From assembly GCA_033439795.1 (NCBI GenBank), contig JAUTDP010000017.1, positions 62,001-126,000 on the forward strand: a DNA stretch of 64,000 nt, in the 5' to 3' direction. Source of the stretch: Sordaria brevicollis (lineage: Eukaryota; Ascomycota; Sordariomycetes; Sordariales; Sordariaceae). The notes beneath the pieces are model-generated. The model had not been told where the DNA came from and searched no databases. It worked only from the letters and a program-made list of their open reading frames with translations. The position numbers and the translations under genes were made by a program. This document shows positions 32,041-46,500 of this stretch, in pieces. Numbering within the stretch: the first letter of the stretch is position 1; each line of letters starts with the position of its first letter.

Positions 32041-33301
32041 AAAATAGTTATTCTTTATTAAAAATATACTAAAGCGCTCCGTAAAATAATAAAAACCTTT
32101 AATGAAAATAAAGGCGAAAATTCGTTTCCCTTTTGCCCTCCTTTATTAACCCCTATATTTAATATAATTAATATTAATACTAAAATTAATTTCGAACGTA
32201 TTATTAAACGTTTTATTAATAATAAATTCTTTTATATATTAAAAAAAGGGTAAATCCTCCCTCTATTATATTTTATCCTTATATTAATTTTTTTAAAACC
32301 GTATTTATACTCCCCCGTATTTCGCTTATACCCTCTAATTAATTAAGGCCCTTCTCTCCTTTCTAATTATCTTAAGTTATAATATTTATATAAAGGCTAT
32401 CGCTAAATTAATTTATTATATTTTTAATTACCCGAATAAATTATTATCTTCTATATTATTAATATTTCCTATTTTAATTCGTCCTTAAATAAATTTAATT
32501 AAGTTATTTAATATATTTTAACGGCTTTATATTATATAATTAATACCCTTCGTAGCTTTTATAATTTTTATAATATTTTTTAAAAAAAAATCGTTAATAA
32601 AAACCCAACTAATAATAAATTCTACGACTATTTTATCTACCTTTATATTATCGCTAAAGAATTTACCGGCGTAATTCGCCTTCGCCTTATTAACGACGGC
32701 TTTACCGGCACCTTAAAATAATTTACTTACTATAAAAAATAATCGGTCAACGATTACTTCTAAAAAGGCTATTGTAAATTCCTTTTCTCTAATAAAAATA
32801 ATTTAATCGGCGGTCGTATTCCTTTAAATAATATCCCTTATAATAATAATAATAATTTACCCCGTAACGGTAGTAATAATTTACTTCGTAACGGTAGCGG
32901 TAAAATTCCCCCGAATAGTAATAATATTTATATACCTTCTTATAATAATTCCCCGATAGAAATTAATTCGCCGGCTATTTATCCTACTAATTTTATTCCT
33001 ATTAATAATAATTAGTTCGCTTAACGTTAATTCGTAATTAATACTATATATTAATATATTCGTTAATTCAATGAATAAAACTATTTATTCGCTAATAATA
33101 ATAAAATATTAAAGGCTTTAATTAATTATAAAAAGAAATAATAATTAAATAAATTATCGCCTTCGCGGCCCGATAAATTCTTAACTAAATAGAAATCCTC
33201 CCCTATCTTCGTTTTAATATATTAATAAATAAAAGTAAAAGAAAAAGAAAAAAAGAAAATTAAAAATAACGAGCGAATTCGTTTCGCCGCTCCTTTTTTA
33301 A
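32041..33301 (+). pseudogene. Unassigned plus-strand ORF relic inside the LINE unit
   Basis: A single plus-strand frame runs about 420 codons with stops that are all TAA or TAG, hence explicable by RIP of CAA, CAG or TGG, and with no frameshift. The clearest stop-free run starts KYTKALRKIIKTFNENKGEN and continues through NTKINFERIIKRFINN. A later block reads KFYDYFIYLYIIAKEFTG then VIRLRLINDGFTGTLK, followed by an Asn/Gly-rich linker and a lysine-rich end (KVKEKEKKKIKNNERIRF). It converges on the LINE's ORF2, which ends at about the same place on the other strand. I do not recognise the protein, and the LINE ORF1 and ORF2 are accounted for elsewhere. Confidence 0.45.
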
Positions 33302-33319
33302 TTTAATTATTAAATAATA

Positions 33320-36300
33320 TTTATTTAATCGTCCTAACCGAAATATTTATAATAAAATTCTTTTAGCCTTAATTTTATCGTTTAAATAAATTTAAAATTA
33401 TTCCTACGTTTATAATTAATTAGTTATTATAAACTACGTATTTACTATCCGGAAATATTCGAACGTAATATAATAGAACGTTTCTCGTCTTAATCCGTAC
33501 GAATAAATAGGGGTATTAATATCGGGGATTCTCCTTTAGAAAAGGAAAGCCCTAAGGCTAATTACTTCCATTTTCGTTTAAATAAGGAGGGAATTCTTCA
33601 CTTTTATTAATAAATAATAATTTTTATTATCCTCCGAAAATTAAATTCTCTTCCGCTTCTTCTTTTTTTAACCGATTATATATTATTTTATTGTAATATT
33701 ATTAAACTTTAAATCGAAATTAATAATTATAAATTTATACCGCCGATTTAATTTAATTATTATTATTATTAATTAATAATTATAGTACGATACTTATTTT
33801 CTTTTCGTAACGTCTTCTAATTATATTTCTCGATTGAAGGTTAAAAATTCCAACGGCTATAATAATTAAATGAATACGCCTATTATTAAGGGCAATTCTA
33901 TTATAATCGCTATAAATTTCTCTATTAATACCTATTCCTCTATTTATTTAATTTTAATAATACCGCTTTCTAATTTATTAATAAATAATTAACCTTTTAT
34001 TCGTTTTATTTAAATATAATTAACTACCTAAATTACTATTCCTTAAACGAATTTAACTTAATTTATATAAACGAATTTTTCTTCGAAAGCCTTTACCTAT
34101 TTATTAAAATAGAAGTCGAATAGCGGGCAAAAAATTTCTATTTTAAAGTTTTATATTAGTATAATTTTATACGCCCTAGCGACGATTCTTAAATATTTAA
34201 TTTAATATTTAATTAATTCGATTATTATCCTTCGGGGTTTGTTGTATATTTCTATCGGCTAATAAAAAATTAAAGCTCTATATATAATCGTACTTCGAAT
34301 ATACTTAATATAAATCTCCTTCGTATAAACGAAAGAATAACCTTAAATCTTTATAATTAACTAAATTAACGTATTTATTTAAATTTTTATTTTCTTTTTA
34401 ATAACCTCCGCGTAAATTCGATAATTAAATTTATAATTTAATTAAATACTTAAGAATCTTATCGATTCTATCGGTCGAAATATAATATCCCTGAATTAAA
34501 AAATCTCTATTCTTAATACCCTTATCCGTATAAAATATATTAATTCCGTCTTATTCGCTTTAAATTCTATATTTCTCTCCCTTACCTACTTGGAATAAAT
34601 TTCCTATATTATTTAAAATATCCTATAATTCTCTTTAATAATTTTCATTATAACGATAATATTAATATTATCGACGAAGCCGATTATAATCGTATTTTTA
34701 ATTATAATTAATTTATAATATAATAAAGTAATAAAAAAAATAAAAAAAATTAAAGAGAAAGGGGAGCCCTAAAGTACTCTAATTTTTATAATATAAAGAG
34801 CGGATATTTTATTATCGAAAAAGAAGGAACCTCTTCGTCTATTAATAAAATTCGCTACTTATTCGAAAATTTATTATAAAAATTATATTTCCTATAAAAT
34901 ATATAATAACTATTTATAATTAATTCTATCGAATATACCTTTAAAATTAAAGAGTATTAATAACGTAACGGCTCCGAATTTCCAAACCGTATATATAATA
35001 TTTATAATAATATAAATAGTAAATTTAATCGAATAATTTACCTAATTATTTATTTAACCTTCTAATAAGAAATTAAATTCTTCCGCAATTTAAATAAATT
35101 TTTTAATAACGAACGCTTCGAAGATTTTCCTAACGTTATTTAATAATAAAATTAACCTCTATACGCCGGCCAACTTTTATTACGCGGCGGTTTTTCCTAA
35201 TTTTTTAAAAACGATTACTTTCGCGTTTTTAAACCGCTATAAGAAATACCCAAAACGAAAACTCGTAGCCGCGAAAACGGCTATAACTTTTCGGAATAAT
35301 TTTTTACAAATTTTTAAAAATTTATTTAAATATTAATTAACGCTTAATACTTTATTTAAAATTATCCGAAATAAAACCTCCTAAATATTTTCCTTAATAA
35401 TTAATTCGTTAATAAATAATAAATCGCTAATATTTAATAAAAGAATTTAATTAAATAAATAATTTATAAAGATATTTACCTTCGGGAAGAAACGTTCGGT
35501 AAAAATATTCGCCTTATTATTATAATCTTTAATTTCTTTTATTCCCTCGTATTATTTAAAAATTAAGAATTTAGGCGGGTCTATTAGTAAATAATTTCGA
35601 ATATAGGTTTATTTTTTAAAAATCCAAAATTTATTTAAATTCTTCGACGCCCTTTTAACGCCTTTTCGCTATATCGTTTATTAAACTTTCGCGTTAATCC
35701 TTCTTTTCTTTATCGATACTTCTATAAATTTTACCCAATTCGAAAATATCCTTTCCCTATATTATTTCTACTATTTCCGCCTTATATCTTTTATTATTAT
35801 TTTATATTCTAATATTTATTACTTCGCTCTTCTCCTTCAACTTTTCTTCTAATATAAAACGAATTCTTCTATTATATTTATAAATTCTCTATCGAACTTA
35901 TCGAATATAAATTCCAATTCTTCCTTCGTATTAATCCTTACTAGGACCGAAATTTATTATAACGTTACCTCTCGTACTTTTTCTATATTTATTAAATTCT
36001 AATTATAATTTTCTTCTATTTCTACTTTCCTAATTTTTTTTTTAATATAAATTTAAACTTTTTAAAGATAATAATCCGAATCGGTTTATTCGTACTATTA
36101 CGCCCCCTAATATTCAATTTCGATTTTTAATATTATTTATACGTAATCGATTATCCTATTTCTTTCTTCCTATATTGTATTACTTATATAGGTTAATTCC
36201 CCTTTAAAAATAACGAACTGTATACGCTACCGTTATATTTATATAAAAAATTTCTCAATTCCCGGGCTAATCCTATTCTTTAAATCCTAATTAGGATAAT

Positions 36301-36950
36301 AAAAATTAAAATCCCCGATAATTACAATTTAATATTTTACCGGGGGTCTTTCTTCGAAAAATTCGAAGAAGGGAAACCCCTATTCGTATTCTAATATTCT
36401 ATATATTTTAATAAAAGAATAAATCGAATAAATAATTAATAATTCCTTTAAATTTTTAAACGTTATAAAAGCCCAATTTCTCCCGACGTAGAAATTTAAA
36501 TCCCTAAAATTCTATTTTTTATTTATATAAATAACTACCCTCCCCTTTTTTAAATAATTTACCCTAATATATTTATTACCCTATAAATAATAAATATCTT
36601 TATTTAAATTCCTACCCGGCTTTTAAATCGCTATAATATTATAAATCTCTTCCTATTCGAATAGTAATTTCCCTTTCTCGTATAATTTCCCTATATTTTA
36701 ATAAAATATTTTCAATCGGACTATTAATTATTTTATAAAAGAATATTTTCTAACCCTATAAATAAAATAAAAATGGGAATTTTTTCCTTTTAAATAATTA
36801 ATTTAATAATGGTAATTAAACCGGCGCTATTCCGAATACTTAAACCCTAAAAATTCGTAAACGCGTTTATTAAACCCTTAATTATTAATTTTAATTTAAT
36901 AAAAAGCCCGCTAATCCGCTTATAAGTACGACTTTTATTTCCGCTTTTAA
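33320..36950 (-). pseudogene. LINE ORF2 relic: AP-endonuclease and reverse transcriptase
   Basis: On the minus strand a VIIGDFNFYYPN block at about 36,320-36,285 corresponds to GDFNxHHPxW of AP-type endonucleases. About 1.65 kb further on, GSPFSLIFF leads to IIIGFVDNINIIV at about 34,690-34,655, the FVDD catalytic motif of RT in fungal LINEs. Near 33,520-33,440 a YGLRRETFYYITFEY block resembles the Cys/His-rich C-terminus (CGxxRETxxHxxxxC). The spacing of the motifs fits a protein of about 1,150-1,200 residues. It is inactivated by many RIP stops. Confidence 0.7.
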
Positions 36951-38400
36951 ACTCCCTCTTATAAATAATTAAAATATAAACGGTAAAGGGGGTATTAAGG
37001 AAATTAATATCTTTATTGTCTATTATTATTACCGGCTCTAATATAATATTTCTCTTAAAATCCTTTTAATACGTAAATAAATATAACTTTTCGGCGTATT
37101 CTATAATAACCTTCGCAATAACTTTCTTAAAAATAGGGTATACCTTTTTTTTAAAGGTATAATACTTATACTTTTTATATAGAACGTAAAAAATTAGTAA
37201 TTTATCTTTATTAAATGGGTAATTCGCTTCTCTAAAACGGTCTTTATTATATTTATTTTTATTATAATATTTATAAACGTTAATATTATAATAGAATTTC
37301 TTTAAATATCCTACGCCCTAATAAATAAAATACTATTAAATATTAACCGAAGAAGTAAATAATTTGTAAATATACGTACTATTCTCCTAAAGGAGGAATC
37401 CTTTATAAAGAATTTCGGTTACTTTTATAATTGTAACTTTTATTATAAAAAATCCCCTATTTTCGCTAATTCTCTTCTTCTATAAATGTATTTTAATAAT
37501 AAAAACGGTCGGGTTCGCCTACTATATTTTATAAATAATATCCTCCATCCTTATATATTTAACGATACTCGCCCAAAAAAACCCCTTAATAATTAATATA
37601 ATAATATTTAAAAATATAAACGCTTTTTCGCTAAAAACCTTCTTAACCCAAACTTAATATTACCAATATTATTTGTATATAATATTATTAAATACAATTT
37701 TATAATCTCCGGTCGTAGGTAATTTCGTAATAATTTATACAATATTAAAAATATTAGCCTTTAAATCGCGAAATATCTTTTCGATTTAAATTTTAATTTC
37801 TTCGTTCGTCCGCTTCGAATATTAAATATCGATTGTAATACTTCAAATAAAGAAAATATAATTATAATTAACGGAGAATATTTTTAAGAAGGGGGTAATA
37901 ATTATAATATATTAAAAAATAAACCCGGTCTTAAAAAGAACGTCCTTTATAATTCTAGCCTATATTTTCGATACCTCTTTAATATTTTTCTATAATTCCT
38001 ATAAAATCGTCTTCTTTAAATTGTTAAAATCCTTCTTAATAATAATTTAATTACTACCAACCTTATTAACCTTAGGGCGCATTACCCTATTTTTCTTCGC
38101 GAAAATTTTCGTATATTCGTTAAATAATTTATAAACCCAATTACAATCTTCGAACGAAACGGCGTTATAATCCGAAGATTTATTTACTTTAGTAATAAAT
38201 TTCTTTATAATTTCGTCGTCCTCTTACGTTTTTTCCAAAATCTTCGCGGCGCGCGCTATATTAAAGTCGTTATAAATTAAAAATCCTATAAACGGGTTAT
38301 AGACGCTATTTTCAAATCTACAATTACCGTTATTAATTGTTATTAGTAATAACGATATATCGTTATCGCTATATTCGTCGCGGGATATTGTAAGGGACGT
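36950..38400 (-). pseudogene. LINE ORF1 relic with CCHC zinc knuckles
   Basis: Minus-strand reading gives a long open region beginning RDEYSDNDISLLLITINNG and continuing with NPFIGFLIYNDFNIARAAKI. At about 37,340-37,200 comes a knuckle block read as GVGYLKKFYYNINVYKYYNK, where the tyrosines are Cys or His codons changed by RIP (TGT or CAT to TAT). This matches ORF1 proteins of Tad-clade LINEs, which bind the element RNA. Coordinates are approximate. Confidence 0.6.
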
Positions 38401-41400
38401 AAAAGACCCTCTTAAATCGATTCCTATTATCGGTTTTCGTTTTAGAGCGCTCCTCGACCAAAAATCGGCGTTTCCGGTTCCAAAGCAGTTTTTTTCTATT
38501 TTAATTATTCTCCTTTCCTAATTAATATAATATAATAAAATAATATTAAAATGAAAATTCCGCCCAGGCTACTTACTATAAATTTAAAAATTTCTTAATA
38601 TTAAATTATTTAAACGCTTTATTATCCGTAAGGATTAAAAAGGGTTCGTATAAACTAATAAATTTTACCCGCTAATATTATAAGGTTTTAACGATAGCTA
38701 TTAATTCTTTATTATAAATTGAATAATTATATTCTATTTTATATATAATTTTAGAATAGAAGGCAATTAAACGCTATTCGTTATTAATTAATTAGGATAA
38801 AATTCCTACTACTATTTTATTTAAAGCGTCTATCTCTACCCATATCGGCTATTTATATTTAAAATATACTAAAATAGGTATTAATAATAATTATCCTTTA
38901 AATTCCTCGAAGGTAATTTAATAATCCTTATTTTAATTAAAGACTTCTCCTTTTCTTATTATTACCGTTAATAATTTAATAATCCGGCTATAATTTTTAA
39001 CGAAACGCTAATAAAAATTATAAAACTTTAAGAAGGATTATATTCTTCGTATATTTATTAAAATTTACTAATCCTTTACGACCGTAATTTTTTAAGGGTC
39101 GACGGATACGCTATCGGTCCCGATAATAAAACCCAAAAACTTAGTCTTTTCGACGTAGAATTCGTATTTATCCAAATCCGTTTATAATCCCGTTACTTCT
39201 AACCTAATTAATACTTTTTTAATATAAATTTTATATTCCTTTAAATTATTTAAAAAAAATAAAGATATTATCGATATATGTACTATAAAAATTATCGAAA
39301 TATCTTATTAATATTTTATTAATATATTATTAAAACGTTAACGGTTTATTAATTAATTTAAAGGGTAAGATTTTATACTTATACGCACCGTATTTCGTTC
39401 GGAATATCGTAAATTCTTCGTCGTTAGAATATATATAAATTCGATAGAAGGTTTATTTAATATTAATCTTCGAAAAAATCTTCGTTTAATTAATTTTAAT
39501 AATAATTTTATTAATTAAAAGAAGAGGGTACTTATTTTTCTTTATAATAATATTAAATTTCCGATAATTTACGTAGAATTTTAATTTACTATTAGCTTTA
39601 AATATAAAGAGGATAAGCGCTACTTAAAGTATAAAATTATTTTTAATAAAACTTTTAATTAGCGTTTTATTTACGTATTTTTAATAGGCTTTTAATTCAT
39701 CGATTAATATTTTATATAATAAGCTATATTTAAAGTCTTCGGGCTTTATTCCGTTTATTAAATTAATTTTATAATTATTAATATAATAATTCAATAAGGT
39801 ATTAAATTCCTTCTTATTAAATACGTTTAAATATTCGTAGGCGTATTTAAGGATTTTTTTTTTAATTCGTTCGTATAATTCTACTTTATTTTTAACGAGG
39901 GCTTATTTTTTATAATCGTTAATAAATCGGTCGAATTTATAAAAATTAATTACCCTTATATATTCCTATTTAGCGAATATAAAAAAAGCGTTGGTATTAA
40001 TTATTAAAAAATCGTTATAATATTTATATTATCCTACGCTATTTCTTTTTAATCGGTATTAGCCCTATATATTTTCGCTTTAAAAGGGGTCGTTTTTTCG
40101 TTTAATTTCTAATATTTTAATATATTTTCGTCGCGTAGGTATTACGTTTTCCTCTTTTATCTTTAGGGCGCGTTAATTTAATAATTATCGTTCTATTTTT
40201 ATTAGGTCTTTATTTTCTCCGCGTCGGATCGGTCGTTCCTTTAATTCTTCGAATAATTTAATCGGTCGGCCGGCTTTTATTAAGGGCGATAATATTATAT
40301 TTTTAGTGAATATTTCGAATTTTTAAATATATTTATTAAAAGCCGATAATATCGTAATTATTTTATCGAAAATAAAATTAGTATTAGCGATATCGATTAA
40401 AATTTTATATTTTTTTTAATTAATATTTACTTAAAATAACGTTATACCCTAAATTAACGATAATTATTACCTTTTTATCGAACCGTTAGCCTTATATTTT
40501 AATAATTCCCTTTAAATATTAATCGATCGTCTTACTATATTATTCGGTATACCCTCCTATAGTATAAAGATAAAAATTATACAATTTTTTTATTCCTTAT
40601 TTAATTATATTATTAATAAAGTTTTTATTTATAAAGATATTACCGTTTACTCCCGAATTAATAAACGTATCGTTCGTAAATAAAATTTTTCTATTATTAC
40701 TTATTATAATATAAAATGTAATTAACGTAAATTTACCTAAATAATCCTTTAAAAAACTTTTATTTACCTTTATATTCTCTAATAATATTTTTTTTAAATT
40801 CTTTCTAAAATAAATATTTATTAATTTAATCCCTAAGAGGGAATTTAATATTTTTAAAGTAATTAATTTTCCGCTTTATTATCGGCCGGTTTATTATCCT
40901 TTTTATTTTTACGGCTATAATAATCGATAAATTCGTTAATATAATTAAAGTTTTTATTACGGTAATTAGGATAATTATAGAAACGATATTTAATTTCCTT
41001 ATATACGAAATATTTATTTTCTTCGAATAATTTATAAACTTCTTTACGAATTATATTAAAGGCGTAATAAAAATTACTTCGGTTACCGCTACCGGTATTA
41101 ATATTATTATTAATAATATTATTAAAATTTTTATTAAAATTATTAAAACCCTTAATTTTATTAAACGAATTCGTATAAGAGGAAGTATTCTTATCCTTAT
41201 CCTTATTATTTTTTTTAGCTTTATTATTATAGAAAATATATTAATTAATTTCGACCGCTTTTTTAATTATTAAAGTATATTAATTAAAAATAATATCCTC
41301 CTATCTATATCCCTAAAAGAAGGCGTTTTAAATAATACCCGGGAATTTCTAATTAAATTCCTATTTCTATAAATTAAGAAAGCGACTATATTCTCCTATT

Positions 41401-43332
41401 AAGTGTACGAATTTATTATAGAATTTTTAAAAATCCCTATTTATTTCGAATTTTAAATCGTTAAATTCGTAAATAATCTTTTCCTTTTAATTATAATCGT
41501 AATATTCGGTGCGTAAATAAACGAATAATTTATTAAAAATTTTAATATTATAAAGATTATTAACGAAATAAAGTTTAAAATTTTAAATAATTTTACTAAT
41601 AATATAATTCTCGATATATATCTTTTTAACCTTATTATCGAAAAAATAATCGGCGTTCAATTTGAATTTATTAAAAATATAATAATATTAAACGTTAAAG
41701 GTAATAATATCTTTATTTTTTTTATTATAAAAATAGGGCGGATCTTTTTCTTTAATTAATAAGCGTCTTTAATTAATGGTAAAAAAATCGGTAATAAATA
41801 TTTTTTTATAACGCCCTTTATTATCGCTATCCTTATTGCGGTCGGTATAATCGTAGCGTTTAAAATTCTTAAGGATTGAAAAAGCGACCTTTTTTTTACA
41901 AAAATTAATATTTTCCTTATAAAAGTCGATATTTTTTTTAATTAAAATAACGATTATAATATATAAATTAGCGATATTACTATCCTAAATAGCTATTACT
42001 CCTCCTAATTCTTCGGCTTAAATTTTTATAATTATTAAATTATTTTTAACTTTAGCGAATTCTTTTTCCTTTTTAATAAAGTCGTAACGAGTCTTATTTT
42101 ATTTAATAAAAAAGCGGGGGTAAAACGAATAACCTTTAATCGAAGAATTATTTTTTTATTCGTAAAGGGTACTTTATCCATCGGTATAGCCGTTATTAAA
42201 CGGGGTATTATTTTAAATTTCTCCGTCGTCGGATAAATCGTCGTTCTAACCGTCGTTAAACGGGGTATTATTTTAAGCTTCTTTATTAGAATAACCGGTA
42301 ATTTAATATAACGCGGTAAATTAAGTTTAGAATTTACAATTCTTTTCGTATAATACGGCGTTTTTATAACGTAAGGTTTTATAATCGTCCGGTTCGAAAT
42401 TGGGATTTTTATTTCCGTAGGCTTCTAATAATTAGTGCATTAAAAATATATTCTTACTTTATTCCTTACGTAAATCCTTATAAAAGCGTTCGTTATTTAT
42501 TTTAGCGCCCTTTTAATATTTTAATAAATTAATAGCGTATTCGTATATTTATTTTAAATTAATATTTAAATTAATAGTAATAATTTAGTATTTTCGTTAT
42601 TAAAAAAGAATAATTTCAATTAAAATAGCCCGTAATTTAATTTCTTCGAAAATAGCGCGTACGCCTTCGGGATTTTCGATAATAGATTTAAAAGTATTGA
42701 AATTTATTAATAGGAAATTATTATTATTTTATTCCTAATAATTTTAATTTATAGTTATTAAAACTTTAAAAATAAAGGCTAAATAACTTTTATTATCTTA
42801 GGCCTAATATTTTATAATTATATTAATTTTCGTATATAAAAAGCCGAGCAAATTTTTTATATTAAATATATAACGAACGTCGGCGAATTTATTAATAATT
42901 TCCTAATTAAAAAACGTAATAACTTCGTTTATATTTTCTAGAATATTATAATCCTTTAGATTAAATTTATTAATATTACGTAATTAAGTATCCTATTTCT
43001 CTTTAAAAGTACCGATTATAATATTGCTAAGCGAATAACGCCTAAAAATATTATTTTACTAAATAATTATATTAAGAATAATAAGTATATCCGTAATATC
43101 GAATTTAATTTATTCAACTGCGAATTTATCGAATATATTCTTCTTCTAAATTTCATTTATTTAAACGCTCTTAATAATAAATAGCTTAATAGTTTTAACC
43201 GTAATAACCTTTTCGTTGGGGGTATACGTTATTATAATTAATTGCGAAGGTATATACTATAATTACTTTAATCGGTAAATAAATTTAGGATATTTAGATA
43301 CCTCCCTAATATATTAAAAATAATTTTATAAT

Positions 43333-43585
43333 TATTACGAGTAACGTAATTACGAGAAATAAATTTAATAGGTTAAATTTAAATCTATTATAGAATTATA
43401 AGATAAAGAAAAAAAGAAGAAACGAATAAAGGGTACGCCCCGCGCTAAGGTTTTATACCTGGGCGCGGGCGACCCACGAAGGCGGCACGCAATTACGTAC
43501 GCTGGTGCGGTCAACTTTTGTTAGGTGACCGCCCGAGCGATAACCGGTCCGCCGGACAGGGACCCTGTCCGCCAGCGCCGTGACA
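43333..43585 (-). repeat. B-inner 5' LTR (253 bp)
   Basis: On the minus strand it starts TGTCACGGCGCTGGCGGACA, almost unmutated, and degrades toward its inward end near 43,333. Confidence 0.9.
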
Positions 43586-43590
43586 ATTAC

Positions 43591-46500
43591 GAGACTTTAC
43601 GTTATAAAAACGCTATATTGCGTAAGAAGAATTATAAATTCTAAACCCAATTTACTATATTACGCTAAATTATTAATTATTCTTATAAAGGAGTTTAGAA
43701 TAATACTCCGTTTAATAACGGTTAGAACGACGATTTATTCGACGATAGAAAGGCTTAAAATAATATTCTATTTAATAATAGCTATATTAATAAATAGGGT
43801 ACCCTTTATAAATAAAAAGATAATTTTTCGATTAAGGGCTACCCGTTTTACCTTTACTTTTTCGCTAAATAGAATGAGATTTATCGCGATTTAATTAAAA
43901 AAGAAAAAAAGTTCGTTAAAATTAAAAATAATTTAATAGTTATAAAAATCTAAATTGAAGAATTAGGAGGAGTAATAATTATCTGGAATAGTAATATCGC
44001 CGATTTATATACCGTAATTATTACCTTAATTAAAGCAAATATTAATTTTTATAAAGAAAATATTAATTTTCGTAAAAAGAAGGTCGCTTTTTTAACTTTT
44101 GAGAATTTTAAATACTACGATTACGCTAACCGTAATAAAAATAGCGACGATAGAAGGCATTATAAAGAAATACCTATTACCGACTTCTTTATTATTAGCC
44201 GGGGACGCTTATTAATTAAAAAAAAGGATCCGCCCTATTTTTATAACGAAAAAAATAAAGATATTATTCCTTTTAACGTTTAATACCGCTATATTTTTAA
44301 TAAATTTAAATTGAATATTAATTATTTCTCTAATAATAAGGTTAAAAAGATATATATTAAAAATTGTACCGCTAATAAAATTACCTAGGATTTTAAGCTT
44401 TACTTTACCGACGGTCTTTATAATATTAAAATTTCTAATAAATTATTCGCCTATTTACGCGCCGAATACTATAATTACGATCGAAAGGAAAAAGTTATTT
44501 ATAAATTCAACGATTTAAAATTCGAAATAAGCGGGGATTTTTAAAAATTCTGTAATAAATTCGTATATTTAGTAGGGGAATATAATCGCCCACTTAATTT
44601 ATAGAAATAGGAATTCAATTAGAAATTCCCGGGTATTATTTAGAATACCCTCCTTTAAAAATATAGATAAGAGGATATTACCTTTAATTAATACGCTTTA
44701 ATAATTAAAAAAGTAGTCGAAATTAATTAATATATTTTTTATAATAATAAGGCTAAAAAAGATAATAAGGATAAGGATAAGAATATTACCTCTTTTACGA
44801 ATTCGTTTAATAAGGTTAGGGGTTTTGATAATTTTAATAAGAATTTTAATAATATTATTAATAATAGTATTAATACCGGTAGCGGTAATCGAAGTAATTC
44901 TTATTATACCCCCGATATAATTCGTAAGGAAGCCTATAAACTATTCGAGGAAAATAAATATTTTATATATAAGGAAATTGGATATCGTTTTTATAATTAT
45001 TTTAATTACTATAGTAAAAACCCTAATTATATTAATAAATTCGTCGATTATTATAATTATAAAGATAAAAAGGACGATAAACTAATTAATAATAAGGTGG
45101 AAAATTAATTACTTTAGGAATATTAAACTCCCTCCCAAGAATTGAATTAATAAGTGTTTATTTTAGAAAGAATTTAAAAAAAGTATTACCGGAGAGTATA
45201 AAAATAAATTAAGGTTTTTTAAAAGACTATTTAAATAGATTTACGTTAATTATATCTTATATTATAATAAATAATAATAGAAAAATTTTATTTACGAATA
45301 ATACGCTTATTAATTTGGGAATAAATAGTAATATTTTTATAAATAAAAATTTTATTAATAATATAATTAAATAAGGAATAGAAAGATTATATAGTTTTTA
45401 TCCTTACGTTATAAAAGGGTATACCGGGTAATATAACGAAACGATCGATTAATATTTGAAGGGAATTATTAAAATATAAAGTTAGTAGTTCGATAAAGAA
45501 ATAATAATAATTATTAATTCGGGGTATAACGTTATTTTAAGTAAATATTAATTAAAAAAATATAAAGTTTTAATTAATATTATTAATATTAACCTTATTT
45601 TTAATAAAATAATTATAATATTATCGGTTTTTAATAAATGTATTTAAGAATTCGAAATATTCGTTAAAAATGCGATATTATCGCTTTTAGTAAAACCCGA
45701 TTAACCGATCGAATTATTCGAAGAATTAAAAGAGCGACCCATTTAATACGGAGAAAATAAAGATTTAATAAAAATAAAACGATAATTATTAAATTAATAT
45801 ACTTTAAAATAAAAAGAAGAAGACGTAATGTTTATGTAATGAAAATATATTGAAATATTAAAAGCGGAACGAAAAAATAACCTCCTTTAAAGTAAAGACG
45901 CGTAGGGCCGATACCGATTGAAAAGAAATGGCGTAGGATAATATAAATATTATAACGACCTTATAATAGTCGGTGCCGACGCTTTTTTTATATTCGCTAA
46001 ATAGGAATATATAAGGGTAATTAATTTTTACGAATTCGACCGATTTATTAACGATTGTAAAAAATAGGCCTTTATTAAAAATAAAGTAGAATTATACGAA
46101 CGAATTAAAAAAGAAGTTTTTAAATACGTTTACGAATATTTAAATGTATTTAATAAAAAGGAATTTAATACTTTATTAAATTATTGTATTAATAATTATA
46201 AAATTGATTTAATAGACGGAATAAAGCCCGAAGACTTTAGGTATAATTTATTATATAAAATATTAGTTAATAAATTAAAGGCTTATCGGAATTATATAAA
46301 TAAAGCGTTAATTAAAGGTTTTATTAAAAGTAATTCTATATTTTGGGCTACGTTTATTCTCTTTGTATTTAAAATTAATAATAAATTAAGGTTCTACGTA
46401 GATCATTGGAAATTCAATATTATTATAAGGAAAGATAGGTATTTTCTTCCCTTAATTAATAAAATTATTATTAAAATTAATTAAATGAAGATTTTCTCGA

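Larger units (their letters stand above)
31530..38505 (-). mobile_element. Tad-like LINE (non-LTR retrotransposon), 6,976 bp
   Basis: The unit is flanked by the 16-bp direct repeat TATTCTCCTTTCCTAA at 31,514-31,529 and 38,506-38,521, typical of target-primed reverse transcription and close to the 14-17 bp duplications known for Neurospora Tad. The interrupted B-inner pol reads through once the LINE is removed. Both ends (31,530-31,740 and 38,395-38,505) are GC-richer and spared from RIP, as for the other elements. Minus-strand coding gives ORF1 with zinc knuckles and ORF2 with endonuclease and reverse transcriptase. The overall length of about 7 kb matches Tad. There is no clear A-tail. A plus-strand ORF relic of unknown origin occupies its 3' part. 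Confidence 0.82.
29353..43585 (-). mobile_element. Element B-inner: minus-strand copy of the B family, interrupted
   Basis: LTRs of exactly 253 bp at 29,353-29,605 and 43,333-43,585 are inverted relative to B-outer and flanked by the 5-bp duplication ATTAC (29,348-29,352 and 43,586-43,590). The insertion splits the gag of B-outer. The total is 14.2 kb; removing the LINE and its extra duplication leaves about 7.24 kb, the same size as B-outer. The minus-strand order is 5' LTR at 43,585, gag, protease, RT (YIDNIFIF near 39,280), then the LINE insertion after the RNase H region. Integrase and chromodomain follow down to the polypurine tract at 29,606-29,619 (complement of TTACCCCCCCCTCC). It is inactive through RIP. 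Confidence 0.88.

Noticed and set aside
43580..43894. Open frame of 104 codons
   Set aside because: It starts in the B-inner LTR and runs into the B-outer gag relic; a piece of a dead element.
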